A DNA stretch of 64,000 nucleotides from Ambrosia x helenae. Its lineage: Eukaryota; Streptophyta; Magnoliopsida; Asterales; Asteraceae. This document shows positions 48,460 through 60,558 of the stretch, piece by piece. The stretch's first letter is position 1, and each line of letters opens with the position of its first letter. The DNA lies in contig JAUTDX010001407.1 in assembly GCA_030844895.1 (NCBI GenBank), forward strand, positions 1-64,000, given 5' to 3'. The position numbers and the translations under genes were made by a program. Below the pieces are notes generated by a model. That model was not told the DNA's origin. It searched no databases and saw only the letters and a program-made list of their open reading frames with translations.

Positions 48460-49458
48460 TATAGATAAAAACATCTTACAACTAGTTGATACATGTTCGG
48501 TGTATACACAATTTGTTGAATCATATTGTATATACATGGTTGGTACATGTATTCATTATTTTTAAAACAATGAATATATTTTATTGCATTTTTGCTTAAA
48601 ACCATGTATACACATATACAAGAAGAATCATTTTTTTTTTCGAACAGAAGGGTAGTTATTCATTTTATTTTATTTTATTTTATTTTATTTTATTTTATTT
48701 TCCTTGCTTATAAAACAAAGAATAAGCTCAAATCAATGTCTTATTTTCTCCTTCCCTTTTATCACATCACTCAATTTTCTCACAACGCAATGAAAACTTC
48801 CTTGTCATTTTGATGAAGTTAGTAATTACAAATTTATAGGTGTGATTTGTTTTTAGGTTTGCGATTTTTATCTGATTTTCAACAATGTGATTGGGGTTTT
48901 GTGAAATTGTTGTTTATAACGTGTCATGTTTTTTCAATGTCATTTGGAAATTATATATTGACATAAACTAGAACGAATTGTAATATCATGTACCTTTGCA
49001 CACATGGTGGTTATATTTTTTTTTTTACTCCGAGAAAACTTATACAAACTTTGTAGTTACAACTAACAACGCCACATTAACTTTGAGTATTTTGGCACAC
49101 TGTTATCTATTTGTTATAGTAAGTTTAAACATGTAACTCACACTTATATAAACTTGCATGTCAAAATCAATTACAATGCGATAACTTTGCATATATGGAT
49201 GCAACTTAGTAATAGTTTGGCTATATCAATGCAAGTGATAGACACATCATTATAAACTTTTTCTGTCATAATTATTTACAAGACTACAATAGTGTGCATC
49301 GTTCTAAAGGTTTGGAATAGCGTTGTTCATGAGTTAAGCTAGGGTTAAGTTAAGCTTGGCTCGACTCAAAAGACTCGGATAAGCGGAAAATATGAGCATG
49401 AACTCACTTTATTTACAAAGGTGACAAGCTTGTGGCTCAACGAATCAACTCATTTTTT
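48460..49458. other. AT-rich intergenic sequence with (TTTTA)n microsatellite
   Basis: About eight TTTTA units lie at 48661-48702. No gene or element was recognised elsewhere in the segment. Confidence 0.5.
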
Positions 49459-49673
49459 GCCTAGTGGTATCTTGGTGGTGAGATAAGACTTAGGGCCATA
49501 TGGTCCTGGGTTCGAATCTCACAAAGGGGGTTTTCTCATAATTATGAGTTTCCTCCTAAATTGGTGACTTTGTGGTGGAATATGATCGCGTGGCAACACT
49601 GGTGACACGATGATACTCCAGTGTTCCGTGAGTGATTCCAATTTGTTGGCCGTTCAAAAAAAAAAAAAAAAAA
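49459..49673 (+). mobile_element. tRNA-derived SINE, full length (copy 2)
   Basis: It has the same head (GGTGGTGAGATAAGAC, B-box GGGTTCGAATCTC), body and 3' end as 38648-38855 and ends in 18 A residues. The long tail and high identity suggest recent retroposition. The flanks (CTCATTTTTT on the left, TTCATTATTTT on the right) may be a diverged target duplication. Confidence 0.9.
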
Positions 49674-50968
49674 GAAGTTCATTATTTTAGAAGGAGTTGA
49701 AAAGGTTAGCATGAGGTGGTGGTATCATGTATCAATAAGAGAGATTGGGTGGGGGGGGGGGGTGTTTTGTGTCATTTAAACAATCCTACCTTGTAGCAAG
49801 TTTACGGTGATCGTTTGTAGCAACTTTGTACAACCCTAACTCGCAACATGTTTTTTGGTGGTCATTTGCAAATTTGTACGTGTGGGTTGTTTGCAGCATG
49901 TTCTTCTTCTTTGATTGGAAAGAAGCGACCATGATAATTAGGTTGAATACACAATTACCACACATACATATACATGTATTTGGTGTATTTAAAGTAAAAT
50001 AATCTGAGTAAGCAAACATCAATCTGTTTACAACCCGAAACATAACTCGGCATGTACAAATCCAGCCGATTTGAATGAGTTTAGAGACTTTTGAGGCACG
50101 AGCTATAAGAACAAATACAATGTGAATGCAATGTTCCATAGGTTTTGGACCACCAAAAGGGGCTTTTCCTCTTAGCTCCAAAGGCTGATGCCCCTGACCA
50201 TGCAAAGGGGTGCCATCTTCTTCAAGGCTACATTTTTCAATGTTTCATGAAATTGGGGTTGGACGTATAAAAAACAGATGGTTATACACATTCTATAATG
50301 ACAATGTTAAAAATGTTAACCTTCCGAGGATTATAAAAACAACTATTGAATTAAAGAGAATAAGATTGTTGATTTTATGCCATATTTTGGTTTAACTCTA
50401 TTGCCCTTCAATACATATTCTAATTTTTGCAATTATAATTCCCATACAACTTGGATTGATATACAAACGCACCATCATCATCATACTCAGCATCTTTCAT
50501 CAATAGTAAAGCTAATATAGGGTCAGAGGAGGGTAACATGTAGACAACCTTACCTTTACTCTGTAGAAATAAAGAGACTACTTCCAATAAGACAACTGGC
50601 TCGATATACAAACACACCATATTCCTCATTATGCTTCTTAAAGAAAAAAAAAACATTTCTACCTTAACCATCTATATACAAGGCATCTTTTGTTTTTTCC
50701 TCTCATAATACTATATTAATTCATTTATAAAAGGCTACGGCCTAGCTTATGGTTCCGCAATAATAAAGTGCAAAGGACTAAATTACTAGAAACTCATTGT
50801 GGGGAGAAAAACTTAGAGTTGTTTCCCAATTCATATATATATAATTTATTTAATTTAATTAATCTAGCGGCTTTATACAATAATATCATACATTAGTAAA
50901 GCTAATATTGCACAAGTTCTCACGTTTTTTAGATTATTTTGCCTTTTCCTTTCCCCCTATTCTCAAGC
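49674..50968. other. Upstream region of the CEN-like gene
   Basis: It contains a run of 12 G at 49751-49762 and a 139-codon minus-strand frame (49786-50205) without recognisable domains, which I do not call a gene. The rest is AT-rich sequence leading to the CEN promoter. Confidence 0.4.
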
Positions 50969-51077
50969 CTATATATACACACACACATACTCTCAAACTA
51001 TTATCAAGTACTCAAGTAGTAAAGTGTGTTTCTCTAATTATTTGGTGTAATCTTTTGAGGTAGAAAGTGTGAATTGA
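50969..51077 (+). promoter_or_regulatory. Core promoter and 5' UTR of the CEN-like gene
   Basis: A TATA box (CTATATATACAC, 50969-50980) lies about 100 bp upstream of the start codon at 51078, followed by a CA-rich leader. The transcription start is inferred to be near 51000. Confidence 0.6.
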
Positions 51078-52218
51078 ATGGCAAGAATGTCAGACCCTCT
51101 TGTGATTGGCAGGGTGGTGGGAGATGTAGTGGATACTTTCACTCAATGTGTGGACATGTCCGTAACATACAACTCATCAAAGCAGGTTTACAATGGTCAT
51201 GAGCTGTTTCCTTCATCTGTCACTGCTAAACCTAAAGTTGATGTTCGTGGTGGTGATATGAGATCCTTCTTTACCCTGGTATGTACACACACACACACAC
51301 ACACCCCTCCTCCTTTAATAATTACTAAGAGACACTAGAGCTTTTTTTAACCTAACTAAATCTTCCTAAAGAATCAAGAAAACATCCAGCGAAACATTTG
51401 ATTGGTTTTCTTGTTTTTCTAGTAACCTGATCAACCGATATTTATATGTTTAAATTACAGATTATGACGGACCCAGATGTTCCTGGTCCAAGTGACCCGT
51501 ATCTCAGGGAGCACTTGCACTGGTACAATTATTAACTCAGTAACCTAGTTTTTTTTTTTTTTTTTGTGGTTTCTTGAGTTACTTCTGCATAGCATAATGT
51601 TCCAGTATTTAATGTTTTTGGGTATGGACCTCTTCACTGTCTTCTTAGCTGTATATATAGTTGATCATGCCTTCCAACCCTAATTATTTAGATTTAATTC
51701 AAAATTAACATGATGGAAACTATCTTAGCAATGATAAATCATATAAAATTTAGTTACTTTACTTCTTCTTCTTTGTTTATCTTTATTATTATTTTTTTGT
51801 GTGTGTGTAAATTATGTCACATACTATGTTGCATCTAATCAACTATGCATTCAGTTTCCTTTTTAACATTTATATATTATTTGACCAAAAGAGATCAATT
51901 AAACTATTTCAACAATACTTGTTATCACCTATTGTTAATTAAGTCCACTGAAAGCTATATTCTGTATTTCTCCCATGACATCTTCCATAGATTACATATT
52001 CTAGTTAAGTTTTATCAGTTTTTGAAACCTTTTTATGTTTACAATAATATATAGACAGTTGAAGAAATTAAAAAAAAAAACGAAATCCGATTTGCTAAGG
52101 GATATATTTATCTTAATCCAATATAACTAATTACTTTCACATTGTATCAAGGACAAGTACGTTGCGATGTTAAATTAATTTTGACAATACCAAAACCTTT
52201 ATTTGCAAAACTAATATG

Positions 52219-52291
<73 letters not shown>

Positions 52292-55200
52292 CCAGGCTTA
52301 GGTTAATTTAATAAGAGGGTTTTAGTGCAAGAAGTACTACAAGAAACTTAAATCGTACTTTTTATTAATAATGGTTCATAGATTTTTGAAGCTTTTACTT
52401 TTTGTATGTCATTGTTTATGTTATATATTAAAAAAAACCATTAAATTAATGCAATCAAATGTTTTTATTAAGGTTTAAACTCTTTGTTACACATATGATA
52501 TATTATACGTAGGTAATATTTCAACACAAAATTTGTATATTTGTAGGTTATATAAATTAATGAAATTGCTTCATATACTTGTTTTATTTTCACTATAGAT
52601 GATTAAACAACACATTTAAACAATTTTCTTATATTTTTTACTTTTATAAAACGATTAAAATTAATTATTTATCTTTTTCTTGCATTTCTTGCACTAAAAC
52701 CTCTTCTGAAATGAACCATCTCCTATATTCCCATGACGTAATTTAGATTATAATATGATCAATAAAAATGAAAAACATTTAATTCTGTGGCTTAAATACG
52801 TTATCTTTATTAATCATACTTATTCCAAAAGATATTATAATTTCTAAAAGTTGGACGTTAAGAGTTCCTTCACTTTGTAAAAAAACTACAACATTTTCCT
52901 TTTTGTTGTTCTTTTTAAAAGAACATATAATAACTTTTAGGTTGAGTTCTTGGTATATATTTAACTTTACATATTAATGATCAGTTCTCAAAAACCGTAC
53001 GTCTATTTTCTGTTTTGGTGCTAAAAAATATTTCTTATCTTTTTATAAGCGTTTTAGTCATTCAATGAAATATTTACATACACTTAGGCATATACATAAT
53101 TATATAACAACTAAACTACTATATTTATTAATTTTTTGAATAGTTGCGAGATAACCTTTTACAGCTAGTACATAGTTTATATAAACAGTTGCGAGAAACC
53201 TTTGACTAGCTACTAGTACATAGTCGAATGAATAGTTCTTTTTTGCTTCATAATGTACAATTGAAAGCAAGTACACTATAGAAGCAAGTACACTATAGAA
53301 ATGAATTACATTAGTATCGATATTATATTCTTTAGCCAATATCTAATACCCAGTTGGTCAGAGGCTTTCCACTAAGTGGTTTCCTCTTGGGAAGTTCTCC
53401 AGTTTAATCCATACTAAGTGCAAATTCAGTAAATATGGGCGAGCACCACCGAGAATGATTCAAACTCAAGGAGAGGGTTTAAGAGTCATTGCTTGCCCTT
53501 TGAGAAGCTGTAAAATTAAACAAGTGCCGTAAAAAAAATAATAGTCTTAATCTCATGCCCAAAAGATTCCACTAACCAAGGGGTGGCCTAGAGTAATTAT
53601 ATGTGTACACACTATTTTCTCACCCGAAAGACAAGCATGTTTGGGTTTTTTATTTTTTTTGAACGACAATTGTTAAAACCATTATATTTTACATCAATTA
53701 TTTTGAACTATTTTATTTGCTTAGGTTTGAACATGAAATCTCCACTTGTAAGAGGCACGTGCATGCCTCTAACAAGTGGACTTCTCTTTTTTACCTAAGC
53801 TCTCTTAATCATGGCTATATATACAATTAAGAAAAAAAAAAGGGATGTGGTGCACCTCAAGTGTACATTATAATGCAAAGCTTGCTAGATCATAGACTTC
53901 ACAAAAACATAATTTTGGATATTATTACAAATAATTAAGTGAAAGACTCAGGTTTGATCCCGCTTTTGTGTTGTATCTGTTTCTTAATTATGATGTTAGT
54001 GTACCCCCCAAAAAAAATATTATACCAAGGAATTTAAAGATAAATTCCATATGTCACATCTTCACTTTTCATAAATTAGTTTTGGATTCTGGAAAGATCT
54101 TGTTTACAATCTTTGATGATCATCTGATAATGGTATAACAGTAGCAAGCATACAAGAAGTAATGGATTCCTATATTGACTAGAGAATTTGAAACTGAACA
54201 CAACAATCTGAACAAACAAAGGAAAAAAAAAGCAATAGTGTTGTTTAAAGGGGGTCTACTAGAAAAAGCAATATGTCAGGCTCAACTTGTATACCAGTTT
54301 TAACATTGGACTGACCAATCATGTTTTGACAACGTTTTTGTTCTTTCACAGGATTGTCACAGATATCCCAGGCACAACGGACTCCTCATTTGGTACCATC
54401 TTCATTATACATTATTCACTTCTTTATATCTCATTTAGACCACATGCTACAAAAATTTCTAAGCAAAATGGCATGTGGGTAATTTTACTAAGGATTTGAA
54501 AGGGCTTGAAATAAAAAAAAGGTGTAATGGTGTGGTGTGTGTATATAAGGATATTAAAATTGGATTGAAAAAAAAGAAAAAAAAAATTATGGTGGGTGGC
54601 TTCTAATTGGACAAAGGGGAGGAGAGCACACGTGACTTAATTGGATTGGTGGATGAAATCGTGATTGTGGCGTGAAATAATTCACGCTTGCCCTATTAGC
54701 GCCCATTTCACTAAGAGGGGGACGATGTTTAAGGCACTAAAGGGCTCAAAATTCCCTATTTCATGCCCTTTCACTCTACCACTACATACATGTGGTCTTA
54801 TAATTATTCACTTCTTGATATCCCTAACCCTAATATCTTCACTTTTGCACATAAAACAACTTGGTTTGTTGTCGTATGTTTTGCTACAGACTTAGTCTAG
54901 TCTATTCTACGTACAATTAGACATATGTGTCCAAGAAAAATATAAGTTCCTAACCAGAAAATTGTACATAGGGGGGGGGGGGGGGGGGGCTCTTTGTATC
55001 GAATAAAAATTGTTGTACTTTGATGAGAAAAAATAGTTTCTCAAAAGGTGAATAGCTAGCTCAACTCAAACCCTAAGGCTGGATTTTTTTCTTAATATTT
55101 CATGTGTCTACATATACATTATTTTAGTCATCTTAATTGCATGAGTCAAAAATGAAATTCATCTTGGACTTGGCCTCAAATATCAAACAAATAAACAAAA

Positions 55201-56307
55201 CAAAAATACCTAGTAAAATCATATGTATAAAGTATAGTTTGGGTTGGGTTGGGTGAGATGAGACAAGCATTTCCCTATTTCAAGAGATTGATCATAGTCT
55301 GCTCCCAATAAGAGCAAAGGTGGTGGGTAGCGAAAATTAGCGCCCCTCCCCCACTTTGCTTTAATTTTATTGGCCAGTTAAAAAGTAATCCATTTCATGC
55401 CGCGAAAATTTTAACACCACAAAAAAAAAAACACAATTAGCGCCCTTGGGGGTGGTATGGCAACGCCAATTGGGGCGCGAATTGCATCTTTCACGCCCAT
55501 TTCACCCATCATTACGTCTGGTCTAAGTCACCCGTTGTGGATATTAATTCAAAACCCTTATCCTAATAGGTTAGTAGTTATGGTGTCTAATTTTCTTCAC
55601 TTTAGAATTCACAAGATACAATTCCATTATCACTTACTAACGAATATGATGGAACTCTCTTAGAGCATTCACACTAATAAATCCTTCATCTTCATCTCTA
55701 TAATTACACTAAAAATCACTACATTTCTCTCTCCTTTTATATTTAATAATATTTATTCTATACTTTTATCATTACCTTTTATCTCTCCTCTACTCACAAC
55801 TACTTTTAAAAATATTAAAAAATTATAGAGGGTGAACAATGTCTCCTTCAAGTTTACTGATGAACAGTGTCTCATCTATATATTTTCTCTCTCCTCTACT
55901 CACAACCACTTATACTCACTCTATATAATATAGAGGTCCCCCTCACACTATTATAGAGTGTCTACTGTGAATGCTCTTATATTAAATATTAAAATAACAC
56001 CCTACAAAATTTAACACTCAAGCGATTGATGTGTATACGTAAATGATAGGTTTATTTAACACGATTGTTTTTTTAATGTTGTCAAACAGGAAAAGAGGTA
56101 GTGAGCTATGAAATACCAAGGCCAAACATAGGCATCCACAGGTTTGTGTTTCTGCTTTTCAAGCAAAACGGAAGGCAGACTGTCAATTGTCCACCTTCAA
56201 GGCATGGCTTCAACACTCGCAATTTCGCTCGTGAGAATAAGCTAGGATCGCCTGTCGCTGGTGTCTTCTTTAACTGCCAGAGGGAAACTGCGGCAAGAAG
56301 GCGCTAA
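51078..56307 (+). CDS. CEN: CENTRORADIALIS/TFL1-like PEBP flowering regulator, 173 aa
   Basis: This is a PEBP-family protein of the TFL1/CEN clade, which holds meristems indeterminate and delays flowering by competing with FT for the FD/14-3-3 complex. Exons are 51078-51278 (201 bp), 51461-51522 (62), 54352-54392 (41) and 56090-56307 (218). The 62/41-bp internal exons are the invariant FT/TFL1 structure. Conserved motifs are DPDVPGPSDPYLREHLHW, GTTDSSFGKEVVSYE, GIHRFVFLLFKQ and the C-terminal CQRETAARRR. His85 is equivalent to TFL1 His88 (Tyr in FT), so it is repressor type. In the external loop, NCPPSRHGFNTR has His140 where TFL1/CEN/ATC have Asp; GSPVAGVFF replaces the usual GLPVAAVFF. The frame is intact. 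Introns 2 (2.8 kb) and 3 (1.7 kb) are large and repeat-filled. Confidence 0.96.
52219..52288. repeat. (TA)n microsatellite in CEN intron 2
   Basis: An uninterrupted run of about 35 TA units. Such a tract is likely to be length-polymorphic. Confidence 0.95.
53347..53545 (+). mobile_element. Possible degenerate SINE in CEN intron 2
   Basis: CAGTTGGTCAGAGGC is A-box-like and AGTTTAATCC is a weak B-box; the segment ends near an A-run (GTAAAAAAAATAATAG). The match is marginal, and an unrelated repeat is possible. Confidence 0.35.
53742..53779. repeat. Short near-perfect hairpin in CEN intron 2
   Basis: CCACTTGTAAGAGGCA and TGCCTCTAACAAGTGG form a 16-bp stem with one mismatch around a 6-nt loop. 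No target duplication was evident, so its origin is unknown. Confidence 0.7.
54438..54797. mobile_element. Tourist-like (PIF/Harbinger) MITE in CEN intron 3
   Basis: The left end is GACCACATGCTACAAAAA and the right end in reverse complement is GACCACATGTATGTAGTGG. TTA lies on both sides (54435-54437 and 54798-54800). Internal words (GGGCTTGAAAT, GCGCCCATTTCA) resemble the element around the PIF ORF1 remnant at 31000-32870, a possible parent. It starts only 45 bp after exon 3. Confidence 0.75.
55312..55523. mobile_element. Tourist-like MITE in CEN intron 3
   Basis: The left end is GAGCAAAGGTGGTGGGTAGC and the right end in reverse complement is GACCAGACGTAATGATGGGT. TAA lies on both sides (55309-55311 and 55524-55526). 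The subterminal AAATGGGCGTGAAAG also occurs near 31000. Confidence 0.7.
55663..55976. mobile_element. Tourist-like MITE (GAGCATTCACA type) in CEN intron 3
   Basis: The ends are GAGCATTCACACTA and, in reverse complement, GAGCATTCACAGTAGACA, flanked by TTA at 55660-55662 and 55977-55979. The interior contains a directly repeated TCTCTCCTCTACTCACAAC (near 55782 and 55896). It lies about 110 bp upstream of the exon 4 acceptor. Confidence 0.82.
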
Positions 56308-56622
56308 TTATATTGTTTAACTACCTCGTTAAGTATAAACTGCTGATTTATAATCCAACATGGACTGGCTTGTTAACGTATGATTGCTACTAGTATATCT
56401 ATCTTAAGAATCGGGTGTTTAGAATAAATAGGTGGGAGTGGAATGCTAATTAACCTACCTGTATTATATAACGTGTTGGCAGAATTATGTGCTCCCCCTT
56501 TAGTTGCTTCTCGTTTGTCAAATCTAATATTTTATTGCTTTCATGTTGTGTTTGATTTAGAGATTTAAGCAGAGATGAGATTAAATCCAAAATCAAGGGT
56601 CTCCAAATATTAATGCATAACA
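56308..56622 (+). other. 3' UTR and flank of the CEN-like gene
   Basis: It lies between the stop codon and the left LTR of the copia element. No other feature was recognised. AAGGGTCTCCAAA occurs here (56595) and again just beyond the copia element (60645), which may point to a local duplication or rearranged target. Confidence 0.5.
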
Positions 56623-59600
56623 TGTAGATATATAATAAGAACACAAGTAATAAAGAACAAGAACAAGTGCAGCCAAATTGTATGCGAATATTATTGCTGA
56701 ATGGTTTCAAAGTGATTACAAATACATGAATAAAGACTGCTATTTATAATGGATAAACACAACTAAACTGACTAACAACACTGTCTGTGTAGCCAACTAG
56801 TTCCACATCCAAACTTTTCTTTGCCTTAGCATACCACAATCCATAATCAATAGTTCCTATAACATTATTCAGGATTCTTTTTTCTGCTCCCAAATGAGTC
56901 TTTGAAGGTTTTTGCATAAATCTGGACATGATGCCCACAGCAAAGGCAATATATGGCCTTGAATGGGTCAGATAAATGAACCTCCCACCAAGCTTCTATA
57001 AAAAGTTCCATCAGCTGGATCGGTACCATCATCTATCTGATGCTTCTCACTTGTGTTCATTGGAGTTGGGATGCTTTCACTGTTATGTAGACCAAACTTA
57101 TTAATAAGATTGTGTGCATATCTTTCTTGTCCACAAACACTCCTTCTTCAGTTTGTTTGATCTCTAATCCCAGAAAGTATGACATTAATCCAAGATTTGT
57201 CATATCAAACTGAGATTTCTTATTCTTTTTTAATTCAGCTGCAAGCTTGACATCAGAACTTGTGTACACAATATCATCCACATATAGGCAAACATAGATA
57301 ACATTACTTCCAACTCTTTTGAAATAAAGTGTTGGTTCATTTGAACTCTTAATGCATTCAGCACCTACAAAATGAGAATCAATCTTAGAATACCAAGCTC
57401 TTGGGGCTTGTTTTAGCCCATAGAGAGCCTTCCTCAGCTTATACACTTTCTGTTCTTAACCAATCTTTACAAAGCCTTCAGGCTGCTCAACAAAGATGTC
57501 TTCATTCAATTCTCCATTTAGAAAAGCAGATTTCACATCCAACTAAAACAGTGGCCATCCATAATGTGCAGCAATAGCTATAACCAATCTAATGGTTTCA
57601 AATCTGGCAACATGTGCAAAAGTTTCTTCATAATCCCCACCATACTTCTAAGCATACCCCTTGGCCACTAATCTTGCTTTGTACTTCATGATTTCACCAT
57701 CATGTCCAAGTTTAGTCTTGAATAACCATTTGAGACCAATTAGATTAGCACCCTTAGGATGGTTAATCAACTGCCAAGTGTCATTCTTGTTGATTGAGTT
57801 CAACTCTCCCTTCATTGAAGCCTGCCATTCAGCCTTGATAGTTGCCTCTTCATAAGACATTGGATTAACTGCAGTCAATGCAAATTGATAGTTTGCATAT
57901 ATATATCATGAAGACTTCTGAATTTGATTGCTTCACTTGAACTGCTTGAGGTGTTGGATTGTTCCCGCACACTTGAACTTTCTGTACTACTTGCAAACTC
58001 ATTAATATGATTAGAATCATGACCACTCTCTTCATTGTGACTACCCACCTAAGAACTGCTAGGAGTAGCAGTGTCCTCATTGCCTTCAAGATCATTTTCA
58101 AGAGTTGGATCTTCTAATAGCATGTAATTATTCTCAACTTCCTTTCCTTTCCAGTCCCATTGAGATTCCTTAATGAACTTTGGGTCTCTTCTGCTTAAAA
58201 TTTTCTTGGTTATAGGATTGTACAACCTATACCCACTGAGAGTTTGAGAAGTGTATCATCTAATTTCTGCTTTCCCTGACCTGGAAACAAGGCATATGCT
58301 ATACATCTAAAGACCTTAAGGTTGTTCACATGTGGTTTGTTTCTTGACCACACTTCAAAAGATGTTTTTCTGTCTAAGGTTTTTGTGGGTAAAATGTTGA
58401 GAATGGTCACAGAAGTTGTTGTGGCTCCTGCCCAAAACATTTTGGTAGTCTTTTGCTTTCAACATACTCTTCATAACACCAAGAACTGCTCTATTTTTCC
58501 TTTCACTGCCACCATTGGATTCTGGTGTATAGGGAGGAGTTAACAGTCTCTTAATACCAATATCTTCAAAAAACTTGTTAAATTCTTTAGATGTGTACTC
58601 CCCCCTCTATTTGTCTTAAGTGCTTTGATCTTACATTCACTATCTTTCTCAACCAAGGCTTTAAAATGTTCCACTTTTTAAAACACTTCCGACTTCTTTT
58701 CCACAAAATAAACACAACACATTCTAGAAAAGTCATTAATAAATAGTAGAAAGTATCTACTGTCTCCCCAACTAGCTACTTGCATTGGTCCACACAAATC
58801 AGCGTGGATCAATTCAAGTTTTTGTTTAGCATGCCAGTTGCTAGTGTTGAAAGGTAGTTTAGACTATTTCCCCAGAATACACCCTTCACAATTTTTCTGA
58901 GGTTTAATTTTGGGAAGATCAAAGACCATACCTTTTGAGTATAACTGTTGCAATCCTTGATAATTCAAATGACCATATCGTTCATGCCACATCTTTGCTT
59001 CAAAATCTGCCTTGTTCAAATCTTCACTTAAAGCCTTAGACATGTCCATTAAGAATATGTTGTTCTTTTCCAATCCCACTTTCATGAGGGTCACACCTAC
59101 CTTTTTGTTAATAATAATACAAGCCTCATCATCAAACAATAGAGCGTAACCTTTCCTCATTAATTGTCCAACACTGAGTAGGCTATACTCTAACTGGGGT
59201 GCATAGTATACATCTTCTATGATTTTTGACTGACCATTAGGTGTGACCACCCTCACTTGACCAATACCTTCCACTTGGATTTCCTTCTTATCACCAAGTT
59301 AACTGATAAGTTGAATGGCATATCAAGAGTAACAAAAGTGGATTTAGATCCAGTCATGTGGTTGGACCATCCAGAGTCAATGAACCATAAGACACTAGAC
59401 TGTGAAGTGGAATTAGTGTTGGTCATAAGTAAAAAGTTTTGAGTAGAGTGAGTAACCTTTGTTGTAGCATGAGTAAAAGCAAGAACAAGTACTGATCTTC
59501 ATTGTTTTCTAATTCAGTCCCTTCTTGTGTAGCAACATTAACTTAAGCCTCATCATTGTACCAACAATCTTTTCTCATGTGTCCCATTCTGTTACTTAGG

Positions 59601-60558
59601 TAGCATTGTGGTACTCTTCCTCTTTCTTGAGATCTGCCATGACCTCTACCTATTGTATTACTTCTGCCTCTTCCTCTGAAGTTGCTAGAGCCTACTGACT
59701 CATTCTTTTTGGGACTTTGGAAAACCTGCAATGCTTACTCATCCATCTTTTCAGGAATTTTTCCAGCATTCCTGCTACTCTTTCTAGCTTCCCGTGATTG
59801 CAATGAACCCATTAGTCTAACAAGAGTTAATGTAGAGAGATCAAAGGAAACCTCTATAGATGTGACCACATAATCAAATTTGGCAGATAGGCTTCTAAGG
59901 ATATTCTCAACAATCTTTTGATCTTCAACAGCTTCTCCATAAGATCTTCTTTGACTGACTATCTCCATTACACGAGAGAAATAGTCACCCACCATCTCAG
60001 ATTCATCCATGGTGAGATTCTCAAAATCTCTCCTTAATCCTTGAAGTTTTACTGCTTGAACCTGAGTGTCCCCTTGATACCCAAGTTTTAAAGTGTCCCA
60101 AGCCTCTTTAGCCATATGAGCAGATGTTATTCTTTAGAACAGGGTGTCATGGACACCCTACTGAATGATGACTAAGGCTTTAGCATACTTTCTCCTGGAC
60201 TCTCTCTGCCTGTCTTGATCTCCTCTGAGCAGAATCCCTCCTTCAACTGGTTCCCACACTTCCTAAAACCGAAGTATATTTCTCATACGAATACTCCAGT
60301 ATTCGTATCCTTCACCTCTAAAGATTTGAATGATTTGTGTGTTGTGTGGGGTTTTGACTTCAGCCATTTGAGAACATAGGAAAGCAACCGTGCTCTGATA
60401 CTATGTATATAATCAAGAACACAAATAACAAAGAACAATAACAAGTTCAGCCAAATTGTATTGAAATATTATTGTTTAATGGTGTCAAAGTGAATACAAA
60501 TACATGAATAAAGACTACTATTTATAATGGATAAACACAACTGAATTGACTAACAACT
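56623..60558 (-). mobile_element. Copia retrotransposon, internally deleted, minus strand
   Basis: The short LTRs are 56623-56780 (3' LTR) and 60404-60558 (5' LTR). On the minus strand they start (T)GTTGTTAGTC and contain TTATAAATAGC. The primer-binding site TAGTATCAGAGC abuts the 5' LTR. The 3' LTR follows pol directly after GYTDS, so RNase H and the polypurine tract are missing. No convincing target duplication was found (flanks end TAACA and start TGCAG). The LTRs differ at many positions, indicating an old insertion. It lies immediately downstream of CEN in opposite orientation. Confidence 0.9.
56781..60366 (-). pseudogene. Copia gag-pol remnant
   Basis: On the minus strand from 60366: MAEVKTPHNTQIIQIFRGEG; the gag (UBN2) domain with WDTLKLGYQGDTQVQAVKLQ; a zinc knuckle CYLSNRMGHMRKDCW whose second Cys is Ser (about 59570); a protease DSGWSNHMTGS segment (59390); a pre-integrase MWHERYGHLNYQGLQQLYSK (59000); integrase pieces with NSPTKTLDRKTSFEVW-like text (58400); RT blocks WQLINHPKGANLIGLKWLFK, KARLVAKGYA, LRKALYGLKQAPRAWYSKID and CLYVDDIVYTSS (57280); and LGAEKRILNNVIGTIDYGLW (56850). 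RNase H is deleted. Stops and frameshifts occur throughout. Confidence 0.92.

Noticed and set aside
49786..50205. 139-codon minus-strand open frame
   Set aside because: No recognisable domain, no splice or promoter context, and the composition is like surrounding DNA. Not called a gene.
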